From the NCBI RefSeq assembly GCF_014647155.1, contig NZ_BMOQ01000002.1:124001-188000 (forward strand): a DNA stretch of 64,000 nt, given 5' to 3'. Shown piece after piece: positions 26,577 to 35,570 of this stretch. The DNA is from Halarchaeum nitratireducens (GTDB taxonomy: Archaea; Halobacteriota; Halobacteria; Halobacteriales; Halobacteriaceae). How positions within the stretch are numbered: the stretch's first letter is position 1; each line of letters starts with the position of its first letter. The translations under genes were made by a program, and so were the position numbers. Under the pieces are notes generated by a model that ran no database searches, was not told where the DNA came from, and was given only the letters and a program-made list of their open reading frames with translations.

Positions 26577-27779
26577 TCAGGCGCCCTCGGTCACGATGTC
26601 TGCGACCCGCTGTCGGTCGAACAGCGTGAGCGAGTCGCTGGCGAGCGTATCGAGGCCGTTCCACTCTCCGAAGGCGTCGGGGTAGAACTGCCGCGCCGTG
26701 GCCTCCGTCTGGAAGAGGTTGACGATGGGTCCCTGATAGGAGCCACCGCCGCGATAGAGGCGGTCGTTCTGCACGGCGCGCAACTGCCCGCCGACCGGGT
26801 CGTCCCGCATCCGTTCGATCTCGGCCTCGAACTCCGCCGTCGAGACGTGCGTGAGGCCGTACTGGAAGACGATCGCGTCGGGGTCGACCGACAGGAGCTG
26901 CTCGTAGTCCCAGTTGGCGTATCCGCCGTCGATGTGCCCGTCGAAGGCATCGCGGATTCCGAGGTCGCGGTACTGTTTGTGGTTGTTGCCCGCCTGTATG
27001 GGGTACGCCCAGAACGACCCGTTCTCGAAGTCTGAGTTCACCGAGATCAACCCGACGGTCGGCCGTTCGGCCGTCGGCGGGAGCGTCGACTGAATCGTCG
27101 CTCGGAGCTCCTCGTGAACCGCGTCGTACGCGTCGTACCGCTCGGACTCGTCGAAGGCGTCGGCGACGATCTCGAACGCCTCGTACAGCGAGTAGTAGCG
27201 GTAGTCGTGCCAGTCGTCGCCGCGCCGCCGGATGTCGTTCCCGAGGAAGGGCGCGACGTTCCGTTCGATCTCCGCCGCGTCGTCTCTCGTTCAGTCGTCG
27301 TCGAGGACGCCGAGCCAGTTCGGATCGACGAGGTGTACGTCGCAGTCGAGGCTGTACAGGGTCTCCGTATCGAATCCGCTGTCGCCACCGATCGACGTGA
27401 CGCCGTCCAGTGAGACGTCCACTCCCGGGAGGTAATCGTAGAAGAACGCGGGCACGTTCGCGGGATCCCACAGCCCCCGCAGTCCGTCGGCTTTGCCGAG
27501 GGCGATCCCCATGTCGCCGTACGTGCTGAGGAACGACAGCCACGTCTCCGGTGCCTCGTCGAAGGAGACCTCGCCCATCGGTTCCATCGTCACCGAGTGC
27601 GGACCGTCGGCCGAATTGGCCGACGTGTTCGTCGTCGTCATCGTCGTCTCCGCGTCGGTGACCGGAGCGTCGCTCTCGCTGCCGGCACAGCCCGCTACCA
27701 GCCCGCCGGCGAGCACGCCGCCGCGCGTGAGGTAGTTCCGTCGCGTCAGTCCCGCGTCGCCGCCGCTGTCGTCGGCCAT
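26577..27779 (-). pseudogene. Iron-siderophore ABC binding lipoprotein interrupted by one in-frame TGA
   Basis: Reading the minus strand from 27779 to 26577 gives one continuous frame of 400 sense codons with a single stop at 27291-27293. Residues 1-162 contain a Tat lipoprotein signal (TRRNYLTRGG ... VAGC) and the start of a PF01497-type binding domain (MGEVSFDEAPETWLSFL). After the TGA, translation continues as TRDDAAEIERNVAPFLGN and on to the C-terminal lobe (PTVGLISVN, FQYGLTHV). The frame does not shift, so a TGG (Trp) to TGA change would explain it. As written it yields a truncated protein: a recent pseudogene, a sequencing error, or readthrough. No permease or ATPase partner lies nearby. 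Confidence 0.8.
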
Positions 27780-27783
27780 GATT

Positions 27784-27797
27784 TTAGGCTACCCTAA
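27784..27797. promoter_or_regulatory. Metal-regulator (DtxR/SirR/Idr-type) box
   Basis: TTAGG-CTAC-CCTAA is a perfect 5-bp-arm palindrome with a 4-bp spacer. It resembles iron-regulator boxes of haloarchaeal DtxR-family proteins. It lies 5-18 bases upstream of the ATG at 27779, just downstream of an AT-rich TATA-like element (27797-27806). Binding would block transcription when iron is sufficient, which fits the siderophore-binding gene. Confidence 0.65.
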
Positions 27798-27834
27798 TAA
27801 TCTAAAGCCGTTTCGGTCACGGCGTGCGGCGTGG

Positions 27835-29100
27835 CTACGAAGGCGTCTCGTCGGTCGATGTCGCGTCCTCCGGCGGCCGGAGGAAGAGCGCGGCGAGGCC
27901 GGCGACGACGGCGAGCGCGCCGCCGAGCAGGAACGTCCGGTTCCACCCGAGCGAGGTGACGAGGAGGCCGGTGACGGTGCCGCCCAAGACGCCGCCCCAG
28001 ATCTTCCCCGAGTAGAGGAGGGCGTAGTTCGCGGAGGAGTGATCCGTGCCGTAATACTCAGCGACGACGGTCGGGAAGAGCGTGTACTTCGGGCTCCAGA
28101 AGAACGTCGCCACGACGACGGCCGTCACGAAGACCGCGGGCGTCCCCCGGATGCCGAAGTGGACGACGGCGAAGAGCCCGAGACCGCAGAGGACGAACGA
28201 CGACGCCATCGTTCGCACGGGGTCGAATCGGTCCGCGGCCTCGCCGAGGATGAGACGGCCGACGGCGCTGGAGAGCGGGAGGAGCGTCGCGGCGAGCGTG
28301 GCGACCACCGCGGCGAGACCGAGGTGATCGGCGTAGTCGACGATCTTCTCGGTGAGCATCAGCCCCGATCCGGAGACGGCGACGAACATCGCGTACATGA
28401 GCCAGAACTGCCAGGTGCGTAGCATCTCGCGCCACGTGTACTGCCGACCGCCCTCTGCGAGCGACGGCTCGTCGTCGCGGCCGTCGAGCCACCCGTCCGG
28501 CGGGTCGCGGATGACGAGCGCCCCGGCGAGGACGACCACGAAGATACCGAGGCCGACGGTCCGGAGGAGCGAGACGTACGCCCCGTCGGGCGCGGCCGGG
28601 CCGGTGATCGTGCGGACGACGGGCACGAGCGCCGCGGGTCCCGCGGCGAACGCCATCGTGCCGATGCCGGAGGTGAGTCCGCGGCGGTCCGGGAACCACT
28701 TCAGCGCGGTGTTGACGGCGACGGTGTAGACGATGCCGACGCCGACCGCGCCGAGCGAGTAGGCGAGGTAGACCTGCCAGACGGCGCTCGCGTACGCGAG
28801 CGCGACGTAGCCGCCGCCCGCGAGCACCGCGGCGAGCGCACAGATCCCGCGCGGACCGTGCCTGTCGCGCCACCACCCCACCGGGAACTGCGAGCCGGCC
28901 TGGAAGACGACGAACAGCGTGAACACCGTGGAGAGCACCGCGGCGTCGACGCCGAGGTGGCGCGCGACCGGCGAACGCAGGCTCGACCAGACGTACTGGT
29001 ACGGCCCGACGACCGCCATCATTCCCGCGGCGGCGGCGACGAGCCACCACCGCGAGAACCCCAGTATCTCGCGCGCCCGCGTCCCGTGATCTCGATCCAT
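27835..29100 (-). CDS. MFS transporter (oxalate/formate antiporter-like)
   Basis: A 421-residue polytopic protein with about 12 transmembrane helices. It has a first helix with WWLVAAAAGMMAVVGPYQYVW, an MFS loop motif GWWRDRHGPRG between helices 2 and 3, and a central polar loop (residues about 195-215). The overall look is that of the OFA/monocarboxylate branch of the major facilitator superfamily, exporting or importing organic anions. It is transcribed toward the interrupted siderophore-binding gene, 55 bases away, and divergently from nikR. Substrate unknown. Confidence 0.85.
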   Translation of the reverse strand: MDRDHGTRAREILGFSRWWLVAAAAGMMAVVGPYQYVWSSLRSPVARHLGVDAAVLSTVFTLFVVFQAGSQFPVGWWRDRHGPRGICALAAVLAGGGYVALAYASAVWQVYLAYSLGAVGVGIVYTVAVNTALKWFPDRRGLTSGIGTMAFAAGPAALVPVVRTITGPAAPDGAYVSLLRTVGLGIFVVVLAGALVIRDPPDGWLDGRDDEPSLAEGGRQYTWREMLRTWQFWLMYAMFVAVSGSGLMLTEKIVDYADHLGLAAVVATLAATLLPLSSAVGRLILGEAADRFDPVRTMASSFVLCGLGLFAVVHFGIRGTPAVFVTAVVVATFFWSPKYTLFPTVVAEYYGTDHSSANYALLYSGKIWGGVLGGTVTGLLVTSLGWNRTFLLGGALAVVAGLAALFLRPPEDATSTDETPS

Positions 29101-29247
29101 TCGCGTCGGCGTTCGCTTCGACCGGCCGGCGGATAAGCCTCCGGATACGGGTCACACGCCCGCGGCACGGTCCGGCGTCGCGATCTCGTCCCCGATCGAC
29201 GCGACACCACAACTCCTTATTACTCGAACGCGCCTGTGTTACTAACA

Positions 29248-29667
29248 ATGACCGTCGTTTCCATCTCGATGCCGGCCGAACTCGCCGACCGGATCGACGA
29301 GTTCGCGGACGAACACGGCTACACGGGCCGATCGGAGGTCGTCCGCGAGGCCGCGCGCACCCTCCTCGGGGAGTTCGAGGACAAGCGCTTGGAGGACCGC
29401 GATCTCATGGCCGTCGTCACCGTCCTCTTCGACTACGAGACGACGACCGTCGAGGAGAAGATGATGCACCTCCGCCACGAGAACGAGTCCATCGTCGCCG
29501 CGAACTTCCACAGCCACGTCGGCGATCACCACTGTATGGAGCTGTTCATTCTCGAAGGCCGCCTCGACGCCATCTCGACGTTCGTCGGGAAGATCCGCGC
29601 GACGAAGGACACGCTCACCGTCGACTACTCCGTGACGCCGGTCGACGACGTCGGTCCGTTCGCGTAA
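29248..29667 (+). CDS. nikR: NikR nickel-responsive regulator
   Basis: A 139-residue protein with an N-terminal ribbon-helix-helix domain ([18 protein letters not shown] ... [11 protein letters not shown]) and a C-terminal ACT-like metal-binding domain. All four nickel ligands of the family can be placed: His in LRHENES, HSH eleven residues later, and Cys in HVGDHHC. It would repress or modulate nickel uptake genes. No nickel transporter or Ni-enzyme is in this window. The ATG at 29248 lies about 29 bases after a TATA-like TTATTA, supporting this start over 29236. The next gene starts 8 bases downstream. Confidence 0.88.
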   Translation: MTVVSISMPAELADRIDEFADEHGYTGRSEVVREAARTLLGEFEDKRLEDRDLMAVVTVLFDYETTTVEEKMMHLRHENESIVAANFHSHVGDHHCMELFILEGRLDAISTFVGKIRATKDTLTVDYSVTPVDDVGPFA

Positions 29668-29674
29668 CTCGACC

Positions 29675-30613
29675 GTGGCACGGAAGGTACTCTTCGACAC
29701 CGACCCCGGCTGCGACGACGCGGTGATGCTGGCGGCCGCGCTCGGACACGACGCGATCGACGTCGTCGGCCTCACGACGGTCTGCGGGAACACGACCGTC
29801 GAGAACACGACGCGCAACGCCCGCGCGATCCTCGAACTCGGGGGCTACGACGTCCCGGTTGCCCGCGGATGCGCCCGGCCGCTCGTCGACGAGCTGACGA
29901 CCGCGGAGTGGATCCACGGCGCGGGCGGCATCCGCGGCGACCTCCCGTATCCGAGCGGCGACGTCGGCGACGAACACGCGGCGGACGCCATCGTTCGCCA
30001 CGCCCGCGAGCACGGCGGCGACCTGACGATCGCGGCGGTCGGCCCGCTCACGAACCTCGCGCTCGCGCTCGCCATGGAGCCCGCGCTCCCCGATATCGTC
30101 GACGACATCTACGTGATGGGCGGGGCGGCGCTCGCGGCCGGCAACGTCACGCCGGTCGCGGAGGCGAACTTTCACAACGACCCGGCGGCGGCGAGCCGCG
30201 TCGTCCAAGACGCGTCTCCCACACTGGTCGGTCTCGACGTGACGAACGACGCGACGATCTCCTTCGAGCGGATCGAGTCGTACGAGGCGCGCGGCGGCGT
30301 CCTCGGGACCGTCGCCGATTGGCTTCGCTACCCCGCGGACGCCCTCGACGCGCGCGAGACCGGGCCGTCGATCCACGACGCCGCCGTGCTCGCCGACATC
30401 GTCGATCCCGACACGCTCGACTTCGCGGACTACTACTGCGAGATCGACACGACGGGCGGGCCGTCGCACGGATCGGTCGTCTGCGACCAGCACGGCGTCT
30501 ACGACGAGGCACCGAACGCCGCGGTCGCGCTCGACATCGACGTCGAACGCTACCGCGACGTCGTCGCCGCGGGCCTCTCCGGGTACGCGACGCACGCCGA
30601 GGCCCGCGAGTGA
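29675..30613 (+). CDS. Inosine-uridine preferring nucleoside hydrolase
   Basis: A 312-residue nucleoside hydrolase with the N-terminal calcium/substrate motif DTDPGCDDAVM at residues 8-18. The VGPLTNLALAL block follows, then the VMGGAAL region and the catalytic-region sequence EANFHNDPAAA. The C-terminal AVLADIV segment carries the last Asp ligand. It cleaves N-glycosidic bonds of nucleosides in salvage or catabolism. It starts with GTG 8 bases after nikR and is presumably co-transcribed with it, an odd pairing of functions. Confidence 0.9.
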   Translation: MARKVLFDTDPGCDDAVMLAAALGHDAIDVVGLTTVCGNTTVENTTRNARAILELGGYDVPVARGCARPLVDELTTAEWIHGAGGIRGDLPYPSGDVGDEHAADAIVRHAREHGGDLTIAAVGPLTNLALALAMEPALPDIVDDIYVMGGAALAAGNVTPVAEANFHNDPAAASRVVQDASPTLVGLDVTNDATISFERIESYEARGGVLGTVADWLRYPADALDARETGPSIHDAAVLADIVDPDTLDFADYYCEIDTTGGPSHGSVVCDQHGVYDEAPNAAVALDIDVERYRDVVAAGLSGYATHAEARE

Positions 30614-30787
30614 CCCCCGACCGTCCCGGCGACGTGAGCGGGTCACCGACACGGGCTTCGACGACCGCACGCTACTACGACGGTGACCCGAACGGGGTGC
30701 GGTGATCCCACTGCCGGGACCGATCACCGGCCGGGCCCGCCACTGCGGGACGAACGCCTTACCAGCCGCCCCGGCGTACGCGCCCGC

Positions 30788-31279
30788 ATGAAGGTCGTGA
30801 GCATCGTCGGGGAGAGCGACGCGGGGAAGACCACGCTCGTCGAGCACCTCGTCGCGGCGTTGGACCGCGCGGGCGCGACCGTCGGGACGGTGAAGGGCAT
30901 CCACCACGCCGTCGAGCTCGACGAGCGCGGCACGGACACCCACCGCCACCGGAGCGCGGGCGCGGCGCGCGTCGTCGGCGTCACCCCCGACCTCACGGCG
31001 TCGTTCCGTCCCGTGGGCAAGGCCGACGGCGGCCCGGACGCCGCGCTCGACCGCGCGCTCGCCGAGTTCGGCGAGGATGTCGACGTCGTGCTCGTCGAGG
31101 GCTTCTCGGGGTCGGCGCTCCCGAAGGTCGTCGTCGGCGACCCCGGCGCGAGCGACTACGCCGGTCCCGAACTCGCACGCGTTCCGGTGCCCGACGACGC
31201 GGACGTCGACGCCCTCGCCACGCGGGTGCTGGCCGACGACGCGGACGACCCGTCCGACGCGGAGACGGGTGGCACGTAA
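30788..31279 (+). CDS. mobB: Molybdopterin-guanine dinucleotide biosynthesis protein B (MobB)
   Basis: A 163-residue small GTP-binding protein. Walker A GESDAGKTT is at residues 8-16, followed by the MobB-typical GTVKGIHHAVELDERGTDTHRHRSAGA region and the Walker B-like DVVLVEGF. MobB assists attachment of GMP to molybdopterin. NasA at 45154 would need this cofactor. An acidic tail (DDADDPSDAE) ends the protein. I started at ATG 30788, as the upstream extension is Arg/Pro-rich. It stands alone; the next gene is an aldehyde dehydrogenase. Confidence 0.88.
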   Translation: MKVVSIVGESDAGKTTLVEHLVAALDRAGATVGTVKGIHHAVELDERGTDTHRHRSAGAARVVGVTPDLTASFRPVGKADGGPDAALDRALAEFGEDVDVVLVEGFSGSALPKVVVGDPGASDYAGPELARVPVPDDADVDALATRVLADDADDPSDAETGGT

Positions 31280-31372
31280 TTTCCGCATCTACCGAAGGTT
31301 TAGGTGCCGGTCGACCGAACACCCCGCCACCGATGTACGATCGATCGACCGCGGCGGCTGTATCGGGTATCC

Positions 31373-32863
31373 ATGGCTGACGGCAGCGAGACGCGCGATC
31401 GACACGAGTCAGAGATCCGATCGCTGATCGGGGAGCGGGAGTTCGGAAACTACGTCGGCGGAGAGACGGTCCTGGCGTCCGCGGGTGCGACGTTCGCCCC
31501 GGAGGATCCGACGATCGCGGAGCCGATCATGACCGTCCCGGAGAGCGATGCCGGCGATGTCGACGACGCGGTAGCGGCCGCGAGCGACGCCTTCGCGGAG
31601 TGGCGAGCGCTGACGCCCCTCGACCGCGGGGACGTCCTGCGCGAGTGGTCGGCGGTCCTCCGCGATCACCACGACGAGCTCGCCCGACTCACCACGCTCG
31701 AGGTCGGCAAACCCATCGCGGCGGCGCGCGAGGACGTCGAGACCGGTATCCGGTTCGTCGAGTACTACGCCTCCGTCGCCGCCGGGAAGGAGGGCCGGGT
31801 ACCCGACGGCGGCACGGACGCGCTCGCGTACGTCGAGGAGGAACCGTACGGCGTCACGGGCCAGATCCTCCCGTGGAACTATCCCCTCCTCCTCCTCGGG
31901 TGGAAAGTCGGTGCCGCACTCGCGACCGGGAACACCTGCGTCGTCAAGCCCGCCGAGCAGACGCCGTTGGCGACGATCCGCGCCGCGCAGCTCTCCGCTG
32001 GCGTTCTCCCTGACGGCGTGCTGAACGTCGTCAACGGCTCCGGCGAGACCGGCGCCGCGGTGAGCGGCCACGACGCCATCCGCAAGGTCTCGTTCACGGG
32101 ATCCGTACCGGTCGGCCGGGAGGTGATGCGGGCCGCCGCCGACGACGTCACGCCCGTGACACTCGAACTCGGCGGGAAGAACCCCTTCCTCGTCTTCCCC
32201 GACGCGGACGTCGAGGACGCGGCGGAGACGGCCGCCGCCGCCGGTCTCTACAACAACGGCCAGTCCTGTGACTCCGGGACGCGCCTCCTCGTCCACGAGG
32301 ACGTCGAAGCGGAGTTCCTCGACGTCTACCTCGACGCCGTCGCCTCGCGCACCGTGGGCGATCCGTTCGCCGACGTCTCGCAGGGGCCGCTCTGTCACCG
32401 CGAGCACTGGGAGAGCGTCCGCGACTACGTGGAACTCGGGAAATCCGAGGGCGCGACGCTCCTGGCGGGCGGGGGGCGGCCCACGGATGCCCCGACGGAC
32501 GGCTACTACGTCGAGCCGACGGTGTTCGGCGACGTCGAACCGGGGATGCGCATCGCCCAAGAGGAGGTGTTCGGTCCCGTCCAGTTCGTGATGACCTTCT
32601 CGGAGTACGAGGAGGCCATCGAGGTCGCGAACGGCACGGAGTACGGACTCGCCTCGGGCGTTTTCACCCGTGACGTCGCGCGGGCGCACCGCATCGCGAG
32701 CGACCTCGACGCCGGCAGCGTCTGGGTGAACCACTACTTCGGTACCGTACCGGGCACGCCCTTCGGCGGCTTCAAGCAGTCCGGGATCGGCCGCGAGTGC
32801 GGCTCCGAGGCCCTCGACGAGTACACGCAGTCGAAGTCCGTCCGCATCGCACTCGACCGATGA
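31373..32863 (+). CDS. Aldehyde dehydrogenase (third copy)
   Basis: A 496-residue aldehyde dehydrogenase with Glu in LELGGKNP, the nucleophile Cys in NNGQSCDSGTR, SFTGSVPVGR in the NAD domain, and C-terminal PFGGFKQSGIGREC. It is distinct from the other two copies. The start at 31373 (MADGSETRD) avoids an Arg/His-rich extension. It overlaps the nitrilase by 4 bases (ATGA), so the two were translationally coupled. With the ureohydrolase and class III aminotransferase nearby it may oxidise an aminoaldehyde (inference). Confidence 0.93.
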   Translation: MADGSETRDRHESEIRSLIGEREFGNYVGGETVLASAGATFAPEDPTIAEPIMTVPESDAGDVDDAVAAASDAFAEWRALTPLDRGDVLREWSAVLRDHHDELARLTTLEVGKPIAAAREDVETGIRFVEYYASVAAGKEGRVPDGGTDALAYVEEEPYGVTGQILPWNYPLLLLGWKVGAALATGNTCVVKPAEQTPLATIRAAQLSAGVLPDGVLNVVNGSGETGAAVSGHDAIRKVSFTGSVPVGREVMRAAADDVTPVTLELGGKNPFLVFPDADVEDAAETAAAAGLYNNGQSCDSGTRLLVHEDVEAEFLDVYLDAVASRTVGDPFADVSQGPLCHREHWESVRDYVELGKSEGATLLAGGGRPTDAPTDGYYVEPTVFGDVEPGMRIAQEEVFGPVQFVMTFSEYEEAIEVANGTEYGLASGVFTRDVARAHRIASDLDAGSVWVNHYFGTVPGTPFGGFKQSGIGRECGSEALDEYTQSKSVRIALDR

Positions 32864-33706
32864 CTGCGGTCGCGCCGCTCTCCGTCGCGGTCGTCCAGAC
32901 CGAGCCGACGTTCGGCGACGTCAAGGCGAACCGCCGCGAACTCGACGAGCGTATCCGCACCGCGGCCGGTGACGGCGCCGATCTCGTCGTTCTCCCCGAA
33001 CTCGCGAACACCGGCTACGTCTTCGAGACGCGTGCCGAGGCCTTCGCGCTCGCCGAAACGGCCGAGGGACCGACCGTCTCCGACTGGGTGTCGACCGCGC
33101 GCGATCTCGACGTCTGGATCGTCGGCGGGTTCGCCGAACGCGACCGCGATCGGCTCTACAACAGCGCGGCCGTCGTCTCGCCGGACGGTGTGGAGGAGGT
33201 GTATCGGAAGGCCCACCTCTGGGACCGTGAGAAGCTCTTCTTCGAGCCCGGCGACGGCGGTTTCCCGGTCGTGGACGCGCCCTTCGGCCGGCTCGGCGTC
33301 CAGATCTGCCACGACCTCTGGTTCCCGGAGGCGACGCGCCTGCAGAGGCCCTCGACGGTGCTGACGTCGTCGCGCTCCCGACGAACTGGCCGTACGAGGG
33401 TGAGCGACCCTCGGAGTGGACGGCCGGCGTCCACCTCGCGATCGCGCGTGCGACGACCAACCGGGCCGGGTGTTCTTCGCGTACGCCGACCGGTGCGGTA
33501 CCGAGCGCGGGGTCGACTTCGAGGGGCAGAGCGTCGTCGTCGGCCCGGCGGGTCGGCCGCGTGCCGGCCCCGCGAGCGTGACGGACGCGGAGACACGCTC
33601 CGCGTCGCTCGATCTCGCGAGCGCGCGGGACAAGCGCCTCGCGGCGCACGCCGACGCGTTCGGCGATCGACGCACCGACGCCTACTCGCTCGATACGGTC
33701 GAATGA
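32860..33706 (+). pseudogene. Nitrilase/carbon-nitrogen hydrolase broken by two frameshifts
   Basis: The first frame, from ATG 32860, encodes a normal C-N hydrolase N-terminus with the catalytic triad: Glu in VVLPELANTGY, Lys in YRKAHLWDRE and Cys in GVQICHDLWFPE. At about 33346 the homologous reading moves to another frame (ALDGADVVALPTNWPYEGE), explained by a 2-base duplication (CAG-AG-GCC) or a 1-base loss. At about 33465-33470 it moves again to the frame that encodes VFFAYADRCGTERGVDFEG and runs to the stop at 33706. As written, no complete enzyme is made. It could be sequence error in a GC-rich region or true decay. Function would be amide or N-carbamoyl hydrolysis. Confidence 0.82.
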
Positions 33707-33737
33707 GGGTGAGGGGGACGCGGGCCGGGCCCTTCCC

Positions 33738-33965
33738 TTAGTTCAGGAAGACGATGGCAGCGAGGAGTACGACGAAGAACGTCGCCCACGCGGCGAGCGA
33801 GAGACGGACGGACCGCCTCGATTCGAGCGGGGCGGTCGTCGCGGCCGTCGCGGCGTCGTCGCCGAACCCTTGCGTGATGAACCAGTAGCTGATGAGCGCG
33901 CCGAACCCGAGTTCGGAGACCCACGCGACGCCGAGGAGGACGAGGAACGTGGTCTCGCTGATCAC
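33738..33965 (-). CDS. Small membrane protein coupled to sodium symporter
   Basis: A 75-residue protein with two predicted helices (about residues 8-30 and 54-74) separated by a polar Asp/Ala/Thr-rich loop. It starts with a GTG that overlaps the symporter stop by 4 bases (GTGA), so translation is coupled. The position suggests an accessory subunit of the symporter, as small membrane partners occur with several sodium:solute symporters; the family is not recognised. Confidence 0.7.
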   Translation of the reverse strand: MISETTFLVLLGVAWVSELGFGALISYWFITQGFGDDAATAATTAPLESRRSVRLSLAAWATFFVVLLAAIVFLN

Positions 33966-35452
33966 CGTTCCTCACCCCCGTCGGCCCGCGTGGCCTCGTC
34001 CGGGAGGTCGGCGAACGCGAAGTCGTCGGGCGTGACGGCGCTCCCGAGGGCGGTGAGCCCCGTCGAGACGATGTGGCCGACGGCCATGATCTCCCACAGC
34101 TTGAGGCCGACCCAACCGGGGAGCGCGGCGTTCCCGAGCAGGAGGTAGGCGGTGACGAGTTGGCTCACGACGACGCCGGCGACGAACGGGCCGGCGCTCG
34201 TGCACCGCCAGAACAGCGAGAGCGCGAAGGGACCGACGAGCCCGCTCGCACCGATCCCGCCGATGAGCAGGAGCGTGACGAACGAGAGCCGCCCGCTGAC
34301 GAACTCGGTGCCGGCGAAGACGACGACGGCGAAGACGATGCTGGCGTAGCGGGCGACGCTGAGCTGTTCGCTGCTGTCCGCGTCGCGGTTCCAATGCCGG
34401 TAGTAGATGTCGCGCGAGGCGAGGCTGGCGATGGCGGCGAGGTAGGAGTCGACGGAGGAACCGAGCACCATCAACGTCACGAGGATGAAGACGACGGCGG
34501 CCCACGACGGGAGGAGCGAGAGCGTCTCCACGGAGAGGTTCCCCGGGGACACCTCGGGGAACGCGGAGAGCCCGACGACGCCGATGACGCCGTACATGGC
34601 GATAGTCGTGAAGACCCCGATGCCGCCAACGGTGAGGAAGCGCGAGGTCTTATCGCGCCGGACGGCGAAGACGCGCTGCCACGTCGCCATGCTGACGACG
34701 CCCCAGACGCCGAGGCCGAGCGCGTACGGGAGGAAGAGCCCCTCCAGCGAGGAGAGGTTTCCCATGCTGAAGAAGGCGTCAGCCTGCCCGCCGAGATTCG
34801 TCACGGCGTGCTGGTAGACGACGTTCGGGTCGCCGGCCTGCCAGACGAGGAACGGGACGAAGACGAGCGTCAGGACGATGGCGGAGACGAACTGCACGAA
34901 GTCCGTCGTCATCGAGCTCCAGAGCCCGCCGAGGAGGATGTACGCGCCGATGATCGCGACGAGCACGGCGTTCACGACGGTGGGGCTGATCCCCGTGAGC
35001 CCGCCGATGACGGCACCGCCGACGAAGAGCTGAATGATACCACCGAGCACCATCGTGTACAGGACGACGCAGACGACGGCGAGGTGGGGGAGCCGGCTGT
35101 CGAAGCGTTCGAGGAAGTACTCGCTGTACGTGAGCCCCTGTGGGAAGAGCCGTCGCATCCGGAGCGCGAACGGGATCACGACGAGACTCGACAGCACCGC
35201 GGGCGCGGCGTACATCCAGATGCCCGCGATGCCCGTGATCCCGACGTACTGCGGGACGCCGAGGACGTCTCCCGCCCACATCCAGGTGACGGCGAAGCTC
35301 GCCGTCGTGAGGCCGAGTCGCGCTCGGCCGCCCGCGGTGATGAATTCGGAGGCGTTGGTGACTCCCTGACGGCGGTAGACGTAGTAGGCGAGCGCGATCA
35401 TTCCCGCTCCCCAGAGGGCCAACAACGCGGCACCGGTCGTCGAACGGATCAC
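33962..35452 (-). CDS. Sodium:solute symporter (SSS family)
   Basis: About 496 residues with roughly 13 transmembrane helices. Visible features include the first helix GAALLALWGAGMIALAYYVY, the TWMWAGDVLGVP region, the PQGLTYSEYFLERF loop and the GLWSSMTTDFVQF motif typical of the SSS family (proline, pantothenate, monocarboxylate and similar substrates). I chose the GTG at 35452, right before the first helix. Upstream GTG or ATG codons would add a polar extension crossing the promoter AT-rich element at 35511-35520. It is divergent from the cyclase gene. Substrate unknown; context suggests an amine, amide or organic acid. Confidence 0.88.
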   Translation of the reverse strand: MIRSTTGAALLALWGAGMIALAYYVYRRQGVTNASEFITAGGRARLGLTTASFAVTWMWAGDVLGVPQYVGITGIAGIWMYAAPAVLSSLVVIPFALRMRRLFPQGLTYSEYFLERFDSRLPHLAVVCVVLYTMVLGGIIQLFVGGAVIGGLTGISPTVVNAVLVAIIGAYILLGGLWSSMTTDFVQFVSAIVLTLVFVPFLVWQAGDPNVVYQHAVTNLGGQADAFFSMGNLSSLEGLFLPYALGLGVWGVVSMATWQRVFAVRRDKTSRFLTVGGIGVFTTIAMYGVIGVVGLSAFPEVSPGNLSVETLSLLPSWAAVVFILVTLMVLGSSVDSYLAAIASLASRDIYYRHWNRDADSSEQLSVARYASIVFAVVVFAGTEFVSGRLSFVTLLLIGGIGASGLVGPFALSLFWRCTSAGPFVAGVVVSQLVTAYLLLGNAALPGWVGLKLWEIMAVGHIVSTGLTALGSAVTPDDFAFADLPDEATRADGGEER

Positions 35453-35507
35453 GGGACCGCCCCCGACACGTGGTAACTCATTTCCGTGAGACACTCTCTC
35501 ACAGCGT

Positions 35508-35521
35508 GACTTAATTATTGT
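35508..35521. promoter_or_regulatory. Shared AT-rich promoter element of divergent symporter and cyclase genes
   Basis: GACTTAATTATTGT is the only AT-rich run in the divergent gap. It lies about 56 bases from the symporter GTG and 56 bases from the cyclase GTG. It could serve as a TATA-like element for either direction. Confidence 0.4.
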
Positions 35522-35570
35522 GCTCCCCGTGTCGAAGGACGTTTGAGACGGACGATACAAACCACATCCC

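Noticed and set aside
27291-27293. Selenocysteine or pyrrolysine readthrough at the TGA
   Set aside because: Pyrrolysine uses TAG, haloarchaea are not known to use selenocysteine, and the position fits Trp. A mutation or sequencing error is simpler.
26485-27543. A continuous 352-codon minus-strand frame across the TGA in the siderophore-binding gene
   Set aside because: It is a different frame with Arg/Gly-rich translation and no binding-protein motifs. The true coding frame is the one with the single TGA.
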